Shown here: piece after piece, positions 1 to 10,794 of the stretch
Layout: each line of letters begins with the position of its first letter
Position numbering within the stretch: the first letter of the stretch is position 1
From: Eonycteris spelaea
Lineage: Eukaryota > Chordata > Mammalia > Chiroptera > Pteropodidae
Assembly (NCBI GenBank): GCA_003508835.1
Contig: PUFA01000143.1
Coordinates: 3,125,501-3,189,500, forward strand
DNA: 64,000 bases
Reading direction: 5' to 3'
The notes under the pieces: generated by a model
The model's database searches: none
Seen by the model: the letters and a program-made list of their open reading frames with translations, nothing else
What the model was told of the DNA's origin: nothing
Made by a program: the position numbers and the translations under genes

Positions 1-574
1 ATATGCTTTGGGGAAGACGTGTGTTTAAAAGAGACATCGCGCATTGGACATTTTGGGCACTAGTGCTCTCCTGCAGCAACTTGATTTGGGCAGAACATTT
101 CATGTAAGCCCTTTTATCACTTCAGGAGAAATCAGCAATTCATCTCCAGCTTTTGCTGTTTGCATTCTCATCACTCCTCCAGGTGATCTACAAAAACTAG
201 CATTCGCATGTGTCCCAAATCTGGACCTTGGGTAGCATTCATCAGCTCTTTGCCTGCATAATTCTATGACCACAGGCTTCTTTTAAATGAGGTGTGATGC
301 CCCTCTGCTTCAGCAATCATAAGAGCTTTTCAGCTCTATAGTCTATGCTCTGGATTACCTAATAGGTCTCAGACATGAATTCTCTGTGCCCTTTGAAACA
401 TGGGGACACAGTGGTCTTTCTCCAGTTGTCAACACTAAAATTGAGGAGAAAGTATGTATCCTCACAAGCCCCCTTTTCTGGGAGTGATGCTCACTGTGGG
501 GATGAGAAAGTCAATACAAATACTTTTCAACTTTTTTTCTCCAAAGGACTATTTAATACAAAATCTTTGATTGA
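1..574. other. Left edge: unassigned intergenic sequence
   Basis: I recognise no gene or repeat family here. Open frames of 63 and 69 codons occur on the plus strand, but they show no domain, and lengths like this are expected by chance. Confidence 0.3.
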
Positions 575-1185
575 TATTTTTTAAAAATTTATTTTTAATT
601 AACTAATTTTTTGGCGACATTGGTTAAATAAATCCAGTAAGTATCAGGTGTACAATTTAACAGTAAAGCATATATCTATTGGATTGTGTGTTTACTTCCC
701 ACAGTTAAATTCCTTTCTGTCGCAACATATTTGACCCATTTCACTTCATGTACCCCACTCTCCCCCCTCTTATCCTCCCCTCTGGTAACCAGTAGTCTAT
801 AGTCCATGTCCATCAGTCTCTGTTTGTCCTGTTCATTTGTTGCTTGTAGGTTTATATTTCACATATAAGTGATATTATGTGGTTTTCAAGTTTTTCTGTC
901 TGGCTTATTTCTCTTAGCATGATTATCTTGCGGTCCATCCTTATTGTCACAAATAGCAGTGTTTTGTCTCTTCTTATGGCTGAGTAATATACCATTGTAT
1001 ATGTGTACCATAGCTTCTTTATTTGATAAGCTCTCCTGGGATATTTTGGTTGCTTCCCTTTCCTGGGCACTGGAAAGATGAATAATGCTTCTATGAACAT
1101 GGTGTTCAAATATCTTTTTTGGATATGGGTTTTCAAGTCTTTGGGATAAATATGCAGTGGGAGGATTGCTGGATCATATGATAGA
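575..1185 (-). mobile_element. L1 LINE, 3' end (antisense): ORF2 C-terminus plus 3' UTR
   Basis: Reading leftward on the minus strand, the last part of L1 ORF2 (frame 1136-852) carries the familiar C-terminal block with KLWYTYTMVYYSAI and is followed by a 3' UTR reaching about 575. The open part is 94 codons and broken by a stop against L1 ORF2. The element is 5'-truncated near 1185, as is usual for L1. No clean target-site duplication was found. The 3' UTR resembles laurasiatherian, bat-like L1 sequence; that is recall, not an alignment. Confidence 0.8.
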
Positions 1186-2225
1186 TCAATTTAAATACTT
1201 TATAAAAATAACTAAAATATGTACTCTAGAACTGTGAATTAGAAAAGCTATTCCTCTTTTAAGAGCATAAAAAAGCTAATTTTAATTCCTCTTTTAAGAG
1301 CATAAAAAAGCTAATTTTAATTAAATGTGTATCATAGAAAAAGATCATACTTGAAGTCACAAAGTAAAAAGAAAAAAGCAATTAAAATAATGGCTCTAAG
1401 AAAATGAAGCCATGTTTTTAAAAGGTAAAAACTGTATCTTTGTATTTTAAAACAAGCTAATTTATTTCAAAAAGAGAAGCTATAAAAAAGCCTCTGAAAT
1501 AGAAAAAGGTCATAAATAAAATAATTTTAAATCTAAGTGTAATGAATAAATAAATATATTAGACAGAAATATAAAAGACAGCAGAAGATTCATCACATAT
1601 AATGAGTCTCCTAAGTGGAAAAACAAATTTAGAAAACAGAAAATATGATAAAATATAGAATTCAAGCAAACTTTCCTGAAATAGCACTTGAATGGATATA
1701 TCATATAAGCACAGAAAATGACTCAGCTTCACCAACATGGAGGTATATTAAAGAAATTATTGGACTTTACAAAAAGAAAACTCGAAATAAGTCTAACACC
1801 CATTTACAAAGAAAACCAGTGTGGTTTGACAGGAATGCCTCATAGAAGATGAAAATGGAATAATATATTTGTTAAAGGAAAGAATATATGAGTCAAGGTT
1901 CATCTCAAATATCCATCCAAATTTAGGTTCAATTACCTGGGCCTCAGATAAACTCGAAGTAATACATACAAACATAGGAAATGCTGATTCTTTGAGCCAG
2001 CTCTAAGGAGTCTACTAGAACACAGATGTATATAACTAAATGACTGATTATATTATCAGTATTAACAGTGATAAAACAATGTTACTTCAAATTAGATGTC
2101 TGGGAAAGTAGAGATGAAGTAGAAGCATTGCTCACAGTAGAAAATAGACAAACAATAGCCAAAAGAAAATAAAAAGAGATGCTAAGCATATTATAAAAAG
2201 AAAAGTAAAGTTTAGAACAAGAATC
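1186..2225. other. AT-rich intergenic stretch
   Basis: About 1 kb of AT-rich DNA. Apart from a short tandem duplication at 1251-1320, I recognise nothing. Open frames at 1510-1704 (minus) and 1645-1845 (plus) are low-complexity and overlap on opposite strands, so I take them as chance. Confidence 0.4.
1251..1320. repeat. 35-bp perfect tandem duplication
   Basis: Bases 1251-1285 are repeated base for base as 1286-1320; the unit begins TTCCTCTTTTAAGAG. With no differences between copies the event looks recent. It could also be a replication-slippage or assembly artefact. Confidence 0.95.
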
Positions 2226-2402
2226 AGCAAACTATAGTCCCTTGGACAATGGTAGCCCATACGTGTTTTAGTAAGTAAAATCTTATTGGAGCAGTGACAT
2301 CCATTTGTTTACCTATTGGAGTACAGCATACTCTTCTGTTTGCAAATTGTCTCTTTCTCCTTTTAAAATCCAACAGCAGAGTTGAGTAAACTTACTAACA
2401 AA
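2226..2402. mobile_element. Fragment of a non-autonomous hAT-type DNA transposon
   Basis: The string GCAAACTATAGTCC, then a run about 'cccatacgtgttttagtaa' and 'cttattggagcag', and later CAGCAGAGTTGAGTA follow the layout of a common mammalian hAT-Charlie-type non-autonomous element. The family name is not certain. It lies in the intron next to the PCDH15-like exon at 2409-2541. Confidence 0.55.
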
Positions 2403-2408
2403 ACTTAC

Positions 2409-2541
2409 TTTTCAAAGGAACTCGGTGATTGGCGAGGACCATTTCCAAGGAGTCAGCTTGTACAAGAAGCTTGTCCTTGTTCATCGTCCAGTGGGGCATT
2501 CACATAGATAACATCCATGATGTCATTAATTCCAAACTTAT
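2409..2541 (-). pseudogene. PCDH15: PCDH15-like exon (cadherin repeat near the membrane), frameshifted
   Basis: PCDH15 encodes protocadherin-15, a tip-link cadherin of inner-ear hair cells. Read from 2541 to 2409 the exon gives FGINDIMDVIYVNAPLD, then, in another frame, QADSLEMVLANHRVP, both matching one cadherin repeat of PCDH15. An acceptor (TTCTAG) precedes it and a donor (GTAAGT, 2408-2403) follows. The start and end cannot share one frame: 133 bp entered two bases into a codon should leave two bases over, but the matching 3' part leaves one. The entry frame meets TGA inside the exon. It sits 2.5 kb downstream, on the minus strand, of the exon that precedes it in the gene, and the phase across the junction is correct. 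Its introns show it is unprocessed. Confidence 0.85.
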
Positions 2542-2695
2542 CTAGAATTAAAATATAATTTCTTGGTCATTTTCTTTACACTACAAGGAAAAATAATTCT
2601 CTTTAAGAGGCACTGTGACTTAAAAATCACTTATTTGTAATAAGAGCAATGCATACAAGTGATAACATACTGCCATCTTCCATTAATTTCCCCAA

Positions 2696-3199
2696 ATGAC
2701 CAACACAAAGGGAAGGAGGAAAAGCACCCACAATATGTTCCCTAGGCCTTTTAGAAAACATGGAGTTGTTCCTTTGCCCACGTTCATGCGAATCTACAAG
2801 AAAGGTGATATTGTACACATCAAGGGAATGGGCACTGTTCAAAAAATAATGCCCCACAAATGTTACTATGGCAAAACTGGAAGAGTTTATAATGTTATCC
2901 AGCATGCAGTTGGCATTATTGTAAACAAGCAATGGCAAGATTCTTGCCAAATAGCCAAGATCCCTTCCTGAAACATATAAAGGAAAATGATCAAAAAAAG
3001 AAGGAAGCCAAAGAGAAAGGTACCTGGGTTCAACTAAAGCACCAGACTGCTCTACCCAGAAAGGCATGCTTTTTGAGAATAAATGGAAAGGAACCAGAGC
3101 TGCTGGAGCCCCATTCCCTATGCATTCATGGCATGATAGGTCGAAAATCAAATAAAATTAAAATAAAATAAAATAAAATAAAATAAAATAAAATAAAAT
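2696..3199 (+). pseudogene. RPL21: RPL21 processed pseudogene
   Basis: This is a retroposed copy of the mRNA for large-subunit ribosomal protein eL21. The frame at 2696 opens with MTNTKGRRK and continues [20 protein letters not shown], then loses register near 2930. A second frame carries the C-terminal half ([20 protein letters not shown], ending GKEPELLEP). An internal deletion of roughly 40 bp near 2950 removes part of the middle. There are no introns, and the copy ends in an A-rich (AAAAT)n tail at about 3150-3199. These are the marks of L1-mediated retroposition. No clear target-site duplication was found. Confidence 0.93.
3150..3199 (+). repeat. (AAAAT)n tail of the RPL21 retrocopy
   Basis: Around nine AAAAT units follow the RPL21 homology. 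A degenerate poly(A) tail that became a microsatellite is the simplest reading. Confidence 0.9.
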
Positions 3200-5026
3200 A
3201 CCTCTACTTGAGTTAATGTCCCTTCACCCAAAGAAATATTTAAAGAAAACCAACTGTCCTATTTCATTGGGTGATGTCTTCATTATTTAGATTTAGTGTT
3301 TTACTCTTGCTGAAAGATGTGAGGTGGTTTATAAGCAACAAAATACAGTCTGTTGGTTAGGAAACTGCATCTTTTGAATTATAGTTAAGCTCAGTAAGTG
3401 TTGATCACTCATCACTGCATCATAAATAACTGTATGTTAAGGATTAGGAACTTGCTTTTGAAGCCTGCTACTTAAAATATATTGTTTAAAACCCCTAGTT
3501 CTTTATGAGTTAACTTTGCTTCCACCTGTCATGGAACACAACTCAGAAAATAATAGTGTTTGTGATAATTTGGAACTAGAATACCTTTTTCATTTCAACC
3601 AGGGGTAAACATTTATGTATAGCAGGTAATATGATGTATGGCATTCTTTGCACATTATATAATTTACTCAAAAATCTTGAAATAAGTAGTGTGTTAGCCA
3701 TACTACATAAAGGAAGCTGAATCACAGTTAACTTGCCAAAGTTACAGGTTTGCAAAGATTCAAGCCTAGATAGTCTGGCTCCATAATCAGGTCTCAACCC
3801 TATTGTTATCTTGCCTCATATTAGTGGGACCATTGTAAAGCTGCTTTGTATAGTTTGAGCACGTTTAGGTTATTTGGTTGCTTCCTGGATAGTTTAACTT
3901 GGATGTGGCACACATCTTAAATTCAACATAGTCAAAAGGGAGTTGATCACATCCCTTCCTAGCTGCCTTCAGTTCTCTGTGATAACTATAACTATAACAC
4001 CTGTTTATTTGACATAAAAACCTTGAGTGCTCATATTATCTTACAGAACAAACTGAGAAAACATAACTTCAGTCAGATATTGGAAAGCTAAGAGAAAAGG
4101 AAATCTAAAAATATTTAGAGAGGAGGCACAGCAAACAAAGAAACAATAAGAAAAATATGATGTTGAACATTCGCTTCTGGGGCTGCAATTTCTTGTAATA
4201 GTTGGTTGTTGAAATACTTGAAAAAGGCCTTAATAATTTCCTTGCAAATTGCTTTAACAGAATGAACATTCATTCATTTATTACATATTGAATATTTATG
4301 CTCTTATTAAATATATATTAACTACTTTTGACTACCCATAGTATACCATACCATCCAGCTTATCTAAAGGGGAAAACAGAGGACAATTAAGCTGCATGCA
4401 ATAGGTGAAACAAGGAATGGGTGAGAAGGATTAGCTCTGGACTTATTCTTAGAGGCTCACAAACCATTCTATTCTCAATGAACCATAATAGGTAGACAAA
4501 ATTTAAATGATTTATTTACTTTAAAATTGCTAATTATATGTCTAATATAACTGTTCGAAGAAACATTATATACTATAAATGTCTTTTATCACGGATTGGC
4601 TCTTGGGGCACTCATAAATATTTATGATTTTAAAGTTTCTTCAGATTTATCTAAGGTAAGACATGGGATACAGGTCTTGGATTATACAGTATAGTGAAAA
4701 GAGATTCCTATAATGCAATAATTATGACTAAAAGCTGAAAATATGGTGCATTAATTTTGAAGAAATGTCATTAAAATATCCCTATATGAGGAGGAGAAGC
4801 CTTCCGGAATTTAATATTTAGTATTTCCTGGGGTGGGGGAGGGCAGGGCAGATCACTTTTGTTACACTAACTGAATTTTTAGTCACAATCAGCACATAGT
4901 TACCAACTTCATTTAAGTCAGACATATTTTTATTAGAAATATAAACAATAATTCAACCTGAAATTAATTTCAAATCCAAGCGACTAGTTTATGGTGAAAA
5001 CAACAACTGAGTAAACATCTATTTAC
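3200..5026. other. Presumed PCDH15-like intron, AT-rich, no recognised repeat
   Basis: Apart from the RPL21 insertion to its left, this is the interval between two consecutive minus-strand PCDH15-like exons, so it is most likely derived intron. I recognise no transposon family. A 73-codon frame at 3576-3797 (minus) has no known domain. Confidence 0.45.
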
Positions 5027-5136
5027 CCTCCTCATTTCTTGAAACAATGGAGTACACAATACTCTGATTGAAGGTTGCAGCAGAAATTATATCATCTATA
5101 GTCCCTCTGGTTGCAAATTCACTTACTGGAGGAGGT
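5027..5136 (-). pseudogene. PCDH15: PCDH15-like exon, open but divergent
   Basis: Read from 5136 to 5027 the exon translates without a stop and contains [11 protein letters not shown] and [15 protein letters not shown], corresponding to a PCDH15 cadherin-repeat exon. The acceptor is CTGCAG and the donor GTAAAT (5026-5021). The 110 bp are one base, 36 codons and one base, which joins in phase to the exon at 2541-2409. Many residues differ from the strongly conserved mammalian protein (for example DDI where I recall VGV), which suggests decay under no constraint. It is the upstream partner of the broken exon at 2409-2541. Confidence 0.88.
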
Positions 5137-5316
5137 CTGCAGGTTTAGAGACAATTAGTAATTTTTTCATGATGGAATCCTGAATTTCATCATAAATTAT
5201 GTTAGTTTATATGTGTACTTATTTGAATGACACTGTTTTCTGAAGTTCTGAAGGTAATACTACATTAAGACTCCAGCCCTAAAAATCTATGTTCAAAATC
5301 ATGCAAATGTTTCTTT

Positions 5317-5321
5317 AAGAA
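5317..5321. repeat. Target-site duplication, left copy (AAGAA)
   Basis: AAGAA lies directly before the TG start of the 5' LTR and is repeated at 10790-10794 directly after the CA end of the 3' LTR remnant. Gammaretroviruses usually duplicate 4 bp, so the real duplication may be AGAA plus one chance match. Confidence 0.7.
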
Positions 5322-5839
5322 TGAAAGACTGGAATGATTTATTTTTCTGAGTGATCCCAAGATGAATTGTACGAAAAGTTCCCCAAAGGCCAGTGGTCAA
5401 GAACAATGCCTTACCACCTGGCCAAACCAGCCAAGCCAGCTAATCGGTGGGCCCTAAGGCACCCCCACCCTTATTTCCTCCTGCACATATTCTGATTACT
5501 GCACCCGGCACCTTCTGCACTCGGCCCTTTCTGCACACGGCCCCCTCTATACGCAGCCCCAACTGCACACGACCCCCTTTTGCACGCGACCCAACAACCT
5601 ACCACCCAATCCCTTTAAAGGTCAACCTAACCCCCAATCAGGTAACGCCAAGGCATCTCCCCAAGGCTTGCGGTTTTCCCTTTAAATTAGGTCCCAGCCC
5701 CTCGGTCGGGGCTCCTCTCAACCACTGCTGCGTCAGTGAATGAGTGGGTCCAAACTCGAGTTTGTCAATAAACTCCCTTTTGCTTGCATCGGTGTCAGTT
5801 TCCTTCTTGGCTCGTGGAGTTCCAAACCAGGGCATTACA
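5322..5839 (+). repeat. 5' LTR of the tRNA-Pro gammaretrovirus-like ERV
   Basis: It begins TGAAAGACT, a typical gammaretroviral LTR start, and ends GGCATTACA. The AATAAA polyadenylation signal is at about 5768 (TCAATAAACTCCC). The length of 518 bp is normal. The middle holds a short array of TGCAC-rich repeats (5500-5590). Confidence 0.85.
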
Positions 5840-5842
5840 TTT

Positions 5843-5860
5843 TGGGGGCTCGTCCGGGAT
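5843..5860 (+). promoter_or_regulatory. Primer binding site, tRNA-Pro
   Basis: TGGGGGCTCGTCCGGGAT is the 18-base complement of the 3' end of tRNA-Pro, the primer used by murine leukaemia-type viruses. It lies three bases beyond the LTR end, where two is usual. I see no mismatch. Confidence 0.93.
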
Positions 5861-6366
5861 CTCCACAGCCTTGAAGGGACACACCGGAGGGAACCTCCCG
5901 GCCTGGCCACCCGGTAAGTGTTTCTTTGTATTTGTGTGTTACTTCTCCAGGAGATTCCGACCCGGGTATTATTCTAAACCTGTAAACTCTGAAAAACTCT
6001 GACATTCTGTGCAGCATAAAGTGGTATTGGGTGGACGCACCCACGGGCCACGGCTGCAGGGGCTTAGGAGACGTCCTAAACCCCATCGGGGTTCCACTAC
6101 TAGGTAGAGGAACCATCTGGGTCTTTGGACCGCCTGAACAGAGTCTTTGAAATTTTGTTGTGTCCTGTCTGTCCAGTCAGTCCGGACCTCTCTGATGTAC
6201 TGCTATCCTGTCTTGGCTATAATTTTCTTTTGCTTTTTAGCCTCGCTCTTTGTCTCTGGACTAGCAGCAGCTGCACCTTCTGAGTGGACTCTTGGTCAAC
6301 GACTCATCCTGGCTCTCGCCTATCTTGCCTTTGTCGGCCTATTTTCCATTTTTCTTTGTGTCTAAC

Positions 6367-7150
6367 ATGGGTCAGACTACTTCTTCTCCCTAGATCTCCT
6401 GACCAGCCACTTCAAAGATGTTTGCGAGCGTGCTCATAGGCTCTCAGTAGAGATCCGGAAGAACAAATTAGTCACTTTTTGCAGTGCGGAATGGCCATCC
6501 TTCAACGTCGGATGGCCCCCTGAAGGTTCCTTTGACCTGTCCCTCGTTTCAGCCATAGAAAACATCATCTTTTGAGGCTGCCTTTCCAGTAACCCGGCCT
6601 GACTGGGACTATAACACAGCAGGAGGTAAGGAGAGACTCCAAGTGTACCGCCAGGCTCTATTGGCAGGTCTCAAAGTGGCCGCTAGAAGGCCCACTAATT
6701 TGACTAAGGTATATGATCTAAGACAGGGACAAGAAGAGTCCGGCTGCCTTTCTAGAGAAAATGATGGATGCTTTCCCAATATACCCCTATTGATCCTGAG
6801 AAGCCTGAAAACTTGGGGACGGTGGCGTTAGCATACATCAATCAGTCGGCACCAGACATTAAGAAAAAGTTACAAAAGATAGAGAGATTAGGTGAAAAGC
6901 AGCTTAGGGACCTAGTTGAGGCAGCAGAAAAAGTTTATAATAATAGAGATACTCCTGAGGAAAAACAGATCAAGGCAGAGAAGAGACAGAATCGTGACCT
7001 GGCCCGGATCCTGTTAGCTGCCACGGCTGAACCCAGGGAATGCCAACGACAGCTCAAACAACTGACATCAGAAGAAAAACCGGCAGGTAAAGGTAGGCCC
7101 CCCTGGGCAAAAACCAATGTGCCTATTGCAAGGAAGAAGGACACTGGGAT
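6367..7150 (+). pseudogene. gag: gag remnant (matrix start, capsid, nucleocapsid) of the class I ERV
   Basis: Gag is the structural polyprotein. The start codon at 6367 gives MGQTTSSP and then TAG, so the N-terminal myristoylation context is kept but the frame closes after eight codons. Capsid homology follows from about 6600 ([13 protein letters not shown]), with a frameshift near 6740. A charged C-terminal capsid helix is open at 6768-7150. Nucleocapsid is cut inside its zinc knuckle: the residues of CX2CX4H (CAYCKEEGH, 7119-7145) are present, but the final cysteine is lost at a deletion junction with pol. Confidence 0.82.
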
Positions 7151-7153
7151 TCT

Positions 7154-8095
7154 GTGGCAGCAGGATGGCCTGCTTGCCTCCGCATCATAGCGGCAACCGC
7201 CTTGCTAGTCAAGGATGCAGATAAAATAACTCTGGGACAGTCCCTTTACATCACCACCCCTCATGCCACTGAGGGAATCCTTAAACAACCCCCTGACCGG
7301 TGGTTAAGCAATGCCAGACTCACTCATTACCAAAGCCTACTTCTCAACCCCACCAGGATTGTTTTTCAGCCGCCTACAGCTCTCAACCCAGCTACTTTGC
7401 TGCCTAACCCGGATCTAGACGCCCCACTCCATGACTGTGCAGACATCTTGGCCCAGGTCCACGGAGTACGAGCAGACTTAAAGGACCAACCCATACCTGG
7501 AGCCTGCACCTGGTACACTGACGGGAGCAGCTTCGTCCGGAACGGCCAAAGGTATGCGGGAGCGGCTGTAGTCTCAGAAACAGAAGTTATATGGGCGGAG
7601 CCCTTGCCGCCCGGGACTTCGGCCCAACGGGCTGAACTCATTGCCCTACTAAGGCATTAACTCTAGGAAAGGACAAAACTTTGAACATTATACTGACAGC
7701 AGATATGCCTTTGCTACTGCATATTCACGGAGCTATATACAGAGAACGGGGCATGTTAACTGCTGAAGGAAAAGCCATTAAGAACAAAGATGAAATCCTG
7801 GCCTTGCTCGCGCCCTCTGGCTGCCAAAGAAACTAGCTATTATACATTGTCCGGACATCAGAAAGCCAATGACCCAGTGTCCAGGGGAAACTCGTTAGCA
7901 GACCAAGCGGCTAGAGAAGTAGCCCAATCTGAAGTTATCTTAACTGCCAACCTCCCAGACTCAGGGGGCCCTACCTTGCCTGACAATCCCACATATACCC
8001 AAAAAGACTTAAATTGGATATCAAAACAGCCCACAGCTACAGAACACCTAGGCTGGTGGCACACCGAAAGGACAAATAATTCTCCCTAAAAAGCT
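7154..8095 (+). pseudogene. pol: pol remnant: RT connection and RNase H
   Basis: Directly after the broken zinc knuckle, and in the same frame, comes the end of reverse transcriptase (connection domain). RNase H follows from about 7500 with TWYTDGSSF, which supplies the first catalytic aspartate. The frame closes at about 7660, and later RNase H pieces (ADQAAREVAQS, about 7897-7930) sit in other frames. Protease and the polymerase palm with its YXDD motif are absent, a deletion of roughly 1.5-2 kb. Confidence 0.82.
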
Positions 8096-9150
8096 AGGGG
8101 AACAACTCTTGTACAAGGTTCATCGGACTACCCACATGGGTGTACGGAAAATGCAAGACCTCATCAGGTGGGCTAATATCAGGTTCCAAGGTGCCAACAC
8201 TAAAATTGAAGACATTGTAGCCCAGTGCCGAGCATGCCGGATGACAAACACCAAGCGGAACACGGCACAACCCGGTTCCAGGTTACGAGGAACCAGACCA
8301 GGTGCTTATTGGGAAACTGATTTCACAGAACTTAAAAAGGGGACTTTTGGCTATAAGTACTTACTTGTTTTTATAGACACTTTTTCAGGTTGGGTAGAAG
8401 CCTTCCCTACCAAACATAAGACTGCCAACATAGTAGCTAAGAAGATTCTGGAAGACATCCTACCCAGGTACGGTTTTCCTACTATAATAGGATCAGACAA
8501 TGGACCAGCCTTTACCTCCAAGGTAATTCAAGGGTTAGCATCTATAATTGGGGCAAATTGGAAATTACATTGTGCATATAGACCCCAAAGTTCAGGTCAG
8601 GTAGAAAGAATGAATAGAACCCTAAAAGAGACCTTAACTAAATTAGCCCAGGAGACTGGCGGGGACTGGGTGACTCTCCTACCTTATGCCCTCTACAGGG
8701 TACGTAACACCCCCTATAGACTTGGTCTGACCCCCTTCAAAATAATGTTCGGGAGACCTCCCCCAATAATCCCCGCTCTCCAGACTGAAATAATTAATAA
8801 TCTTGATATTGATGACAATCTGCTTATTCGATCTCTCCAAACCCTACAACGTGCTCATAGGGACACCTGGACCAGATTAAAAAGTCTGTACGAGGCTGAA
8901 CCACCTCCACAGCCTCATACTTTTCAGCCGGGCGACTGGGTTTTCATCAGAAGACATCACCGAGACCCTTGAACCTCGCTGGAAAGGACCTTACCTAGTC
9001 ATCCTGACAACACCCACCGCTCTCAAGGTTGACGGCCTCACCGCTTGGATTCATCACGCCCACGCCCAGCCTGCAGACCTCCACGCTCTCCAGGACCAAA
9101 TCCACCCCCCGTACAATGGACAGTCTCCAGAGACTCTGGCAACCCTCTAA
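8096..9150 (+). pseudogene. pol: pol remnant: integrase, largely open
   Basis: Integrase inserts viral DNA into the host chromosome. The frame at 8109-8972 holds part of the N-terminal HHCC zinc domain (H-x3-H at the start, CRAC later), the catalytic core with all three acidic residues (D of TDFTE, D of SDNGPAF, E of QVERMNR), and the start of the C-terminal domain. A frameshift near 8965 moves the tail (RWKGPYLV and on to about 9150) into another frame, where it overlaps the env start at 9115, as in gammaretroviruses. Confidence 0.88.
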
Positions 9151-10735
9151 AAATCTGCATACAAAAACTGTAAGACTATTAATTTTTCTTTTTACATATG
9201 CTCTGTCACTGCCGAGTACAACTGCCACCAACCTAAGGTATGGAGCTTATAGCAACTGAGACAGGCAAAGTTGTTGCCAAAAATACTACCAGTCACAGTG
9301 CTCCAGAGATCAGGGTTGATTATGCCGGCTTGCCAAAGACCCACTCAATGTAGTATTACCATCCAGCCCATGACCGGACGTTATAAGGGCGGACCCGGCT
9401 GTGGCACATTATCAGCTGAAAAAACCTCTTAAGGCTAGGACTCTATGTCTGTCCTAATGGAAAATCTAGAAAATGCAGGGCAATAGACAATTTTCTTGTG
9501 CTAATTGGGGATGTGAAACTATCTCCACTATAGATAACTATAAAAAACAAAATGACAATCATATCAAGCTAATAAGGGGACCAAAACCCTCTACCTGTTC
9601 TCCAGGGTCATGCAATCCCCTTATAATTACCATCAAGACAGGAAACCCTGCGGGACAACACTATTGGTTGACAGGACAGACGTGGGGTATTAGATTATAC
9701 CAGACTAGATACGATTTAGGATTATATTTTACTGTCCAGGCTAAAGATCTTCCTAGAAAGCCTCACCCTATAGGACCCAACAGCCCCCTCCAAATTCCGG
9801 GGCCACCTCAAATTCCTCCGGCCCACAAACCCGAGGTAACTGTTTCTACAAACACCGGTCCTGCTCCAACTCTAGCTTCCCTAATACCACGGACATTTGA
9901 ACAGCAGCCAGAACCGGAAGAAGAATAATAACTATGTTAACAAAGGTACATAAGGTCCTAAATAAGACCTCCCCAGATATAGGACAAGATTGTTGGTTAT
10001 GCCTAAACCCTAAACCCCGGTAGGAGCTCCCTTAACCTGTTCCAACTTAACAATGAAAAGGAATGTAAATGGGAATCCCCTCGACTCACTTTAGGGGATA
10101 TACAAGAAGTAGAACATGTCTTATTTCACAAAACTATTCCACCATATGGAAACAATCGCCTTATTTTGATAATTGTAATAACACAATTACAGTGCCTCTT
10201 TAAGGCAATCAATATACAAGGCACCAACTGATACCTGGCTAGCATGCGATAGCGGGCTCACTCACTGTGCTGCCTCAGTCCTTTTCAACTCAGGAGAAGC
10301 TCACATCTGTATTCTAGTATTTGTACTTTCCCAAGTGTCCCTATACAATGGGCCGGAAGGCAGACTCCATTTCTTCCATCAAAATAGGTTACAAAAATGG
10401 GCCGTGCCGGTCCTAGTGCCCCTCCTTGTTGGCCTTGGGCTTGCAGGGTCGGCAGCTGTAGGTACTACGGCCATCATCAAAGGAGAACATGATTTACATG
10501 AACTAGGAATGCAGATCGATGCTGACATCAGAACTTTAAAGGATACTATTAGTAGGCTAGAACTACAGGTAGACTCTCTCACTGAAGTAGCTCTCCAAAA
10601 TAGAAGGGGACTCAACCTACTGTTCTTAGAACAAGATGGTCTCTGTATGGCCTTAGGAAAGACCTGCTGTTTTTATGCCAATAATTCTGGCGTAATCAGA
10701 GAAAGCCTTCAGCTCATATAAAGAAACCTAGATGA
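9115..10735 (+). pseudogene. env: env remnant (surface and transmembrane parts)
   Basis: Env is the entry glycoprotein. The start at 9115 gives [10 protein letters not shown] and a hydrophobic signal-like stretch, then stops. Surface-subunit pieces lie in other frames, including 9473-9928, which ends in a proline-rich stretch. The transmembrane subunit is open at 10335-10721, with a hydrophobic fusion-peptide-like region, a helical region and a CX6CC motif. The basic furin-type cleavage motif between subunits is not intact. The frame closes before any membrane anchor, and the rest is deleted. Several stops make it non-functional. Confidence 0.83.
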
Positions 10736-10773
10736 AAGGGAGAAACAAAGAACTGAATCCCAGAATTAGTATT

Positions 10774-10789
10774 AAACCAGGGCATTACA
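10774..10789 (+). repeat. Remnant of the 3' LTR (last 16 bp)
   Basis: AAACCAGGGCATTACA matches the last 16 bases of the 5' LTR (5824-5839) exactly and is followed directly by the AAGAA target duplication. The rest of the 3' LTR and the end of env are missing, so the provirus lost about 1 kb internally while keeping its outer edge. Confidence 0.82.
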
Positions 10790-10794
10790 AAGAA
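10790..10794. repeat. Target-site duplication, right copy (AAGAA)
   Basis: Identical to 5317-5321 and adjacent to the terminal CA of the 3' LTR remnant. Confidence 0.7.

Larger units (their letters stand above)
5322..10789 (+). mobile_element. Class I (gammaretrovirus-like) ERV, tRNA-Pro primer type, internally deleted
   Basis: The provirus runs from the 5' LTR through the primer site, gag, pol and env to a tiny 3' LTR remnant, flanked by AAGAA. The gene order, tRNA-Pro primer site, pol/env overlap in different frames and CX6CC motif in the transmembrane protein are gammaretroviral. The element is 5.5 kb where a complete one is about 8-9 kb. Protease and most of reverse transcriptase are gone, as are the end of env and nearly all of the 3' LTR. 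Every gene carries stops or frameshifts. Integrase keeps the longest open frame (287 codons). It cannot encode a virus. Confidence 0.92.

Noticed and set aside
2627..3151. 174-codon open frame on the minus strand
   Set aside because: It lies antisense to the RPL21 retrocopy and reflects the composition of that gene; no domain.
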